The position numbers and the translations under genes are program-made. From NCBI GenBank assembly GCA_002329245.1, contig DCTG01000039.1, positions 1-8,057 on the forward strand: a DNA stretch of 8,057 bases. Reading direction: 5' to 3'. The DNA is from Clostridiales bacterium UBA1446 (GTDB taxonomy: Bacteria > Bacillota > Clostridia > Oscillospirales > Oscillospiraceae). The notes under the pieces were generated by a model, which was not told the DNA's origin, made no database searches, and saw nothing but the letters and a program-made list of their open reading frames with translations. Below are positions 6,029 through 8,057 of the stretch, one piece after another. Each line of letters begins with the position of its first letter. Positions within the stretch are counted from its first letter, which is position 1.

Positions 6029-6846
6029 TGGGCAAAAAGGTATTCGTCATCGATCTTTCCATCTGCAACGGCTGCTACTGCTGCCAGTTTGCCTGCAAGG
6101 ACGAGCACGTGGGCAACGACTGGAGTCCGATCGCAAAGCCCCAGCCGGAGATTGGACAATTTTGGGTGAAACTGGATGAGAAGGTGCGCGGTACGGTGCC
6201 GAAGGTAAAGGTGTCCTATCGGCCGCATTTGTGCATGCACTGCGACGACGCCCCCTGCATGGACTCCTGCCCGGTGGACGCAATCTATAAAAGGGACGAC
6301 GGCATTGTCGTGATTCATCCCGAGAAATGCACCGGCTGCAGAAATTGCGTCGATGCCTGCCCTTACGGCGTCATTTACTTCAACGAAGATCTGAACATTG
6401 CGCAAAAGTGCACGGGATGCGCGCATCTTCTCGACAACGGCTGGAGTGAACCCCGGTGCGCGGACGCCTGTCCGACCTTAGCCCTCCGGTTTATGGATGA
6501 GGAGGACGCGAAAAAACTCATTGCCGGAGCCGAGGTGTGGAAGCCGGAACTGAAAAACAAGGTGATGCCCCGGGTCTATTACCGCAACGTGCCGAAAAAA
6601 TTCGTGGCCGGGACCGTTTACGATCCGGCAGAGGAAGAGGTCGTCATCGGCGCCACGTGCACGATTACGGAACAAGGCGGCAGAAAACATTCCGTTTCCA
6701 CCGACAGTTACGGCGATTTCTGGTTCAACGACCTGGAAGACGGAACGTACCGGCTGGAAATCAGGCATGAGGGTAAGGTCAAAGTTTTCGACGGTCTGGA
6801 TACCGCGGCTGCCGACATAAATTTAGGCGATATTGCACTTGCTTAG
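6028..6846 (+). CDS. Four-cluster ferredoxin-type subunit of the molybdenum enzyme, transhydroxylase small subunit-like
   Basis: This 272-residue electron-transfer subunit starts within the large-subunit stop (TAATG, 1-base overlap), with GGGGGG at 6014-6019 as ribosome binding site, so the two subunits are translated together. Cysteines fall in four groups: C13-C16-C19-C23, C69-C72-C77-C81, C101-C104-C107-C111 and C128-C131-C144-C148, enough for four [4Fe-4S] clusters as in DmsB/NrfC-type proteins. C18 is an extra cysteine in the first group. The 'QKCTGCAHLLDNGWSEPRC' and 'MPRVYYRN' segments closely resemble the Pelobacter transhydroxylase small subunit. So does the extra C-terminal domain (about 192-272), a beta-rich prealbumin/CnaB-like module with STDSYGDFWFNDLEDGTYRLEI. 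That module separates this family from ordinary DmsB subunits. There is no signal peptide and no membrane-anchor gene follows, so the complex is probably cytosolic. Its electron partner is unknown. Confidence 0.88.
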   Translation: MGKKVFVIDLSICNGCYCCQFACKDEHVGNDWSPIAKPQPEIGQFWVKLDEKVRGTVPKVKVSYRPHLCMHCDDAPCMDSCPVDAIYKRDDGIVVIHPEKCTGCRNCVDACPYGVIYFNEDLNIAQKCTGCAHLLDNGWSEPRCADACPTLALRFMDEEDAKKLIAGAEVWKPELKNKVMPRVYYRNVPKKFVAGTVYDPAEEEVVIGATCTITEQGGRKHSVSTDSYGDFWFNDLEDGTYRLEIRHEGKVKVFDGLDTAAADINLGDIALA

Positions 6847-6899
6847 CCGGTTATCCGGAATAGCGAAGTCGGAGAAGCGAAAATCAGACATCCTAAGAA

Positions 6900-6943
6900 A
6901 ATCCGGAAAGGTCGCAGGCGGAAGCCTGCGGCCTTTTCGGATT
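6900..6943 (+). terminator. Long hairpin after the molybdenum enzyme genes, probable terminator
   Basis: A 20-bp stem (6900-6919 with 6924-6943, two G-U pairs, no bulges) is closed by a GGAA tetraloop. The core CGCAGGC-GGAA-GCCTGCG is GC-rich and is flanked by AAAGG on the left and CCTTTT on the right, so a short T run (6934-6937) directly follows the GC core. It starts 53 bases after the small-subunit stop. The AAAGG/CCTTTT symmetry would allow function on both strands. No long T tract follows the complete stem. Confidence 0.7.
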
Positions 6944-7195
6944 AAAACGTACGGGAGCGGGTTTTGGCGGGTATTCTCTTTGTGGAGCCCAAATCCGGAA
7001 GCTGCGCCGAAGGCCGGTATTGCAGCAGCTCTCTCCGAGGACGTTTAAGACCTTGTGATTTTGCAATCACGAGGTTATTATTTCGATTGCGGAACGCCAA
7101 GCCGCCGCCAATTGGAGAAGAAATGACTATATCCGGACGTGTCATGACGGATTTGCCCGCTGAAAGAAATGCCTGTGTTCCTATTTGCTGGGGTG
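6944..7195. other. Unassigned intergenic sequence with possible RNA structure
   Basis: About 250 bases without a credible gene. It is not as AT-rich as the other gaps. Frames are open on both strands here (for example 6964-7203 plus and 7217-6942 minus), but none has a ribosome binding site or recognisable protein. Visible structure includes GCTGC...GCAGC enclosing GCC-GAA-GGC (about 7000-7027), a hairpin at 7050-7075, and the palindrome CCAATTGG downstream. The octamer ATCCGGAA occurs at 6853, 6901 and 6993. A structured RNA, a dispersed intergenic repeat or a decayed gene are all possible. Confidence 0.4.
7050..7075 (+). terminator. Hairpin followed by a T-rich stretch, weak terminator candidate
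   Basis: ACCTTGTGATT (7050-7060) pairs with AATCACGAGGT (7065-7075) through 11 bp with one G-U pair, around a 4-base loop. It is followed by TATTATTTC. The trailing T run is interrupted, so termination would be inefficient. It may instead be part of a structured intergenic element. Confidence 0.35.
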
Positions 7196-7204
7196 TGCTA
7201 TAAT
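7196..7204 (+). promoter_or_regulatory. Extended -10 promoter of the acetyltransferase gene
   Basis: TGCTATAAT (TGn plus a perfect TATAAT at 7199-7204) is an extended -10 element. No good -35 is present 17 bases upstream, which is usual for this promoter class. Transcription would start near 7211, about 50 bases before ATG 7262. Confidence 0.6.
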
Positions 7205-7261
7205 GATAAAACCGCATATAAATGGACCGCGCCGATAAAAAACGCGATAGAGAGGTTAATT

Positions 7262-7783
7262 ATGATAAGACTCGCAAAAGAAACCGACATACCGGGTGTC
7301 GTAACAATATTCAATAAAATATTGGAGCTTGAAGCAAGGGGAGAAGTCTGCACCGGATGGAAAAAAGGGATATACCCCACGGAACAGACCGCCCTTGACG
7401 CGCTTTCAAAAGAGGAATTGTTTGTTCTTGAAGAAAATAACAGGATTCTCGCGGCGGCAAGAATCAATCAGGAGCAGGTGCCGGTATATGCACTCTGCCG
7501 GTGGAAGTATGATGCGCCTGATTCCGAGGTGATGGTCATTCATACGCTGGTGGTGGACCCGGACGCATCCGGCTGCGGCATTGGCAGCAGGTTCGTGCGC
7601 TTTTATGAAGATTTCGCGCTGCAGCACGGCTGCCGCTACCTGAGAATGGATACCAATCAGATCAATGAAAGGGCGCGTGCGCTCTATAAAAATTTGGGCT
7701 ACAGCGAACAAGGGATTGTTCCCTGTGTCTTCAATGGAATCGATGGAGTTCAACTCGTCTGCCTTGAAAAAAGGTTGGGATAA
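7262..7783 (+). CDS. GNAT family N-acetyltransferase
   Basis: This 173-residue cytosolic acetyl-CoA-dependent N-acetyltransferase has an unknown substrate. ATG 7262 (MIRLAKETDIPGVV) is preceded by AGAGAGG (7249-7255) at 6 bases. The frame extends upstream to 7169, but only across the promoter. The 'MIRLAKxxDIxxVxxI' opening is the usual first strand and helix of GNAT proteins. Motif A is VMVIHTLVVDPDASGCGIGS, with the acetyl-CoA pyrophosphate loop as SGCGIG (the usual first R/Q is replaced by Ser). Motif B is NERARALYKNLGY near the C-terminus. It is monocistronic with its own promoter and terminator. It has no visible link to the flanking iron or molybdenum genes. The family is certain; the acceptor could be an amino acid, a peptide, an antibiotic or a ribosomal protein. 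Confidence 0.9.
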   Translation: MIRLAKETDIPGVVTIFNKILELEARGEVCTGWKKGIYPTEQTALDALSKEELFVLEENNRILAAARINQEQVPVYALCRWKYDAPDSEVMVIHTLVVDPDASGCGIGSRFVRFYEDFALQHGCRYLRMDTNQINERARALYKNLGYSEQGIVPCVFNGIDGVQLVCLEKRLG

Positions 7784-7818
7784 ATCCAAGGGTTCATAAA
7801 TTCCATAGCTTTTTTTCG

Positions 7819-7887
7819 CCGCCCGATTACCGTTCAGGCCTAATCCACTGCCGTTCAGGCCGAAAACGGTTTTTGGGCGGTTTTTTT
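7819..7887 (+). terminator. Compound intrinsic terminator after the acetyltransferase gene
   Basis: CCGCCC (7819-7824) pairs with GGGCGG (7875-7880), immediately followed by seven Ts (7881-7887). Inside it, ACCGTT (7829-7834) pairs with AACGGT (7865-7870). Alternatively CCGTT (7851-7855) pairs with AACGG (7865-7869), so two inner foldings compete. The final stem plus T7 is a convincing terminator. The unusual size and the internal repeat are discussed under findings. Confidence 0.72.
7830..7861. repeat. 11-bp direct repeat inside the terminator
   Basis: CCGTTCAGGCC occurs at 7830-7840 and again at 7851-7861, exact, with start points 21 bases apart. Both copies can pair through CCGTT with AACGG at 7865-7869, so the repeat produces two mutually exclusive hairpins. 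Confidence 0.8.
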
Positions 7888-7928
7888 GCTATGTTGTTTG
7901 TGAAAAAACAGGAAAGGCGTGAGGCAAT

Positions 7929-8057
7929 GTGTCCACTTTAATCGCCTGCTTGATTGCGGGCGTTTGTGCCCTGGGATTCGTTACCATCTGGCTTCGGACC
8001 GCCTTTAGGGAGATGTCCGCGAAGTGGGAAAATCTTGCCGATCTTGAGGGGCAGCGG
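7929..8057 (+). CDS. Unrecognised small membrane protein, N-terminal part
   Basis: GTG 7929 opens a frame that stays open for 43 codons to the window edge. GTGAGG (7919-7924) precedes it by 4 bases, within a purine-rich AAAGGCGTGAGG. The ATG one base earlier (7927) stops after four codons. The protein begins MSTLIACLIAGVCALGFVTI and has one hydrophobic helix of about 20 residues, then a charged amphipathic stretch (WLRTAFREMSAKWENLADLEGQR) that may start a coiled coil. The topology suggests a single-pass membrane protein with a cytosolic C-terminus. I do not recognise the family. A weak extended -10 (TGCTATGTT, 7887-7895) follows the terminator and could drive it. Confidence 0.6.
   Translation, partial: MSTLIACLIAGVCALGFVTIWLRTAFREMSAKWENLADLEGQR

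Noticed and set aside
6942..7217. 91-codon minus-strand and 79-codon plus-strand frames in the gap after the small subunit
   Set aside because: No ribosome binding site, both traverse hairpins, and neither shows a recognisable domain; better treated as non-coding structured sequence.
1..8057. CRISPR arrays, tRNA or rRNA genes, insertion sequences, phage attachment sites
   Set aside because: No regularly spaced repeats, cloverleaf, rRNA-like stretch, transposase frame or terminal inverted repeats were seen.

Overview
The window looks like a piece of a chromosome from an anaerobic Gram-positive bacterium, most likely a Clostridia-type Firmicute. The evidence is strong purine-rich ribosome binding sites (AGGAGG class), several GTG starts, a feoA-feoA-feoB cluster followed by a FeoB-associated Cys-rich small protein, a divergent DtxR-type regulator, and a cytosolic molybdenum enzyme resembling those of anaerobic phenol metabolism. 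Base composition is moderate (somewhat over 50% GC by eye) in genes and AT-rich between them. The species cannot be named from the sequence.

Layout. (1) Positions 1-43, minus strand: the first 14 codons of a probable DtxR/MntR-type metal-responsive repressor. (2) Positions 44-228: divergent control region with a good sigma-A promoter (126-154) and two copies of a dyad with core GTTA-N8-TAAC. A third copy lies between feoA2 and feoB. (3) Positions 229-3049: ferrous iron uptake operon, feoA1 - feoA2 - feoB - a 54-codon FeoB-associated Cys-rich membrane protein with a GTG start, closed by a clear intrinsic terminator at 3069-3104. (4) Positions 3105-3349: AT-rich intergenic DNA with a near-consensus promoter (TTGACT-N17-TATAAT) and a small palindrome over its -35 box. 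(5) Positions 3350-6846: a translationally coupled pair encoding a molybdopterin (DMSO-reductase family) catalytic subunit and a four-cluster iron-sulfur subunit. The pair most resembles pyrogallol:phloroglucinol transhydroxylase (pyrogallol hydroxytransferase) of Pelobacter acidigallici and its relative resorcinol hydroxylase. (6) Positions 6847-7261: non-coding, with a 20-bp hairpin, a second hairpin and an extended -10 promoter. (7) Positions 7262-7783: a GNAT acetyltransferase, followed by a compound terminator with an 11-bp direct repeat. (8) Positions 7929-8057: the start of an unrecognised small membrane protein that runs off the window.

How the parts work together. The Feo cluster would import Fe(II) using the GTPase-permease FeoB, with two FeoA SH3-like partners and the small Cys-rich protein. 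It is probably repressed by the divergent DtxR-type protein through the shared dyads. The molybdenum enzyme pair has its own promoter and looks like a soluble two-subunit enzyme: no signal peptide, no membrane anchor subunit and no N-terminal iron-sulfur motif in the large subunit. Its Asp-Ser-Trp active-site motif is kept. Several residues that contact pyrogallol in the Pelobacter enzyme appear to be changed, and the small subunit has cysteines for four clusters where the Pelobacter one has three as I recall. This pair is the most promising candidate for undescribed chemistry: probably a hydroxytransferase, hydroxylase or dehydroxylase acting on a different phenolic substrate.
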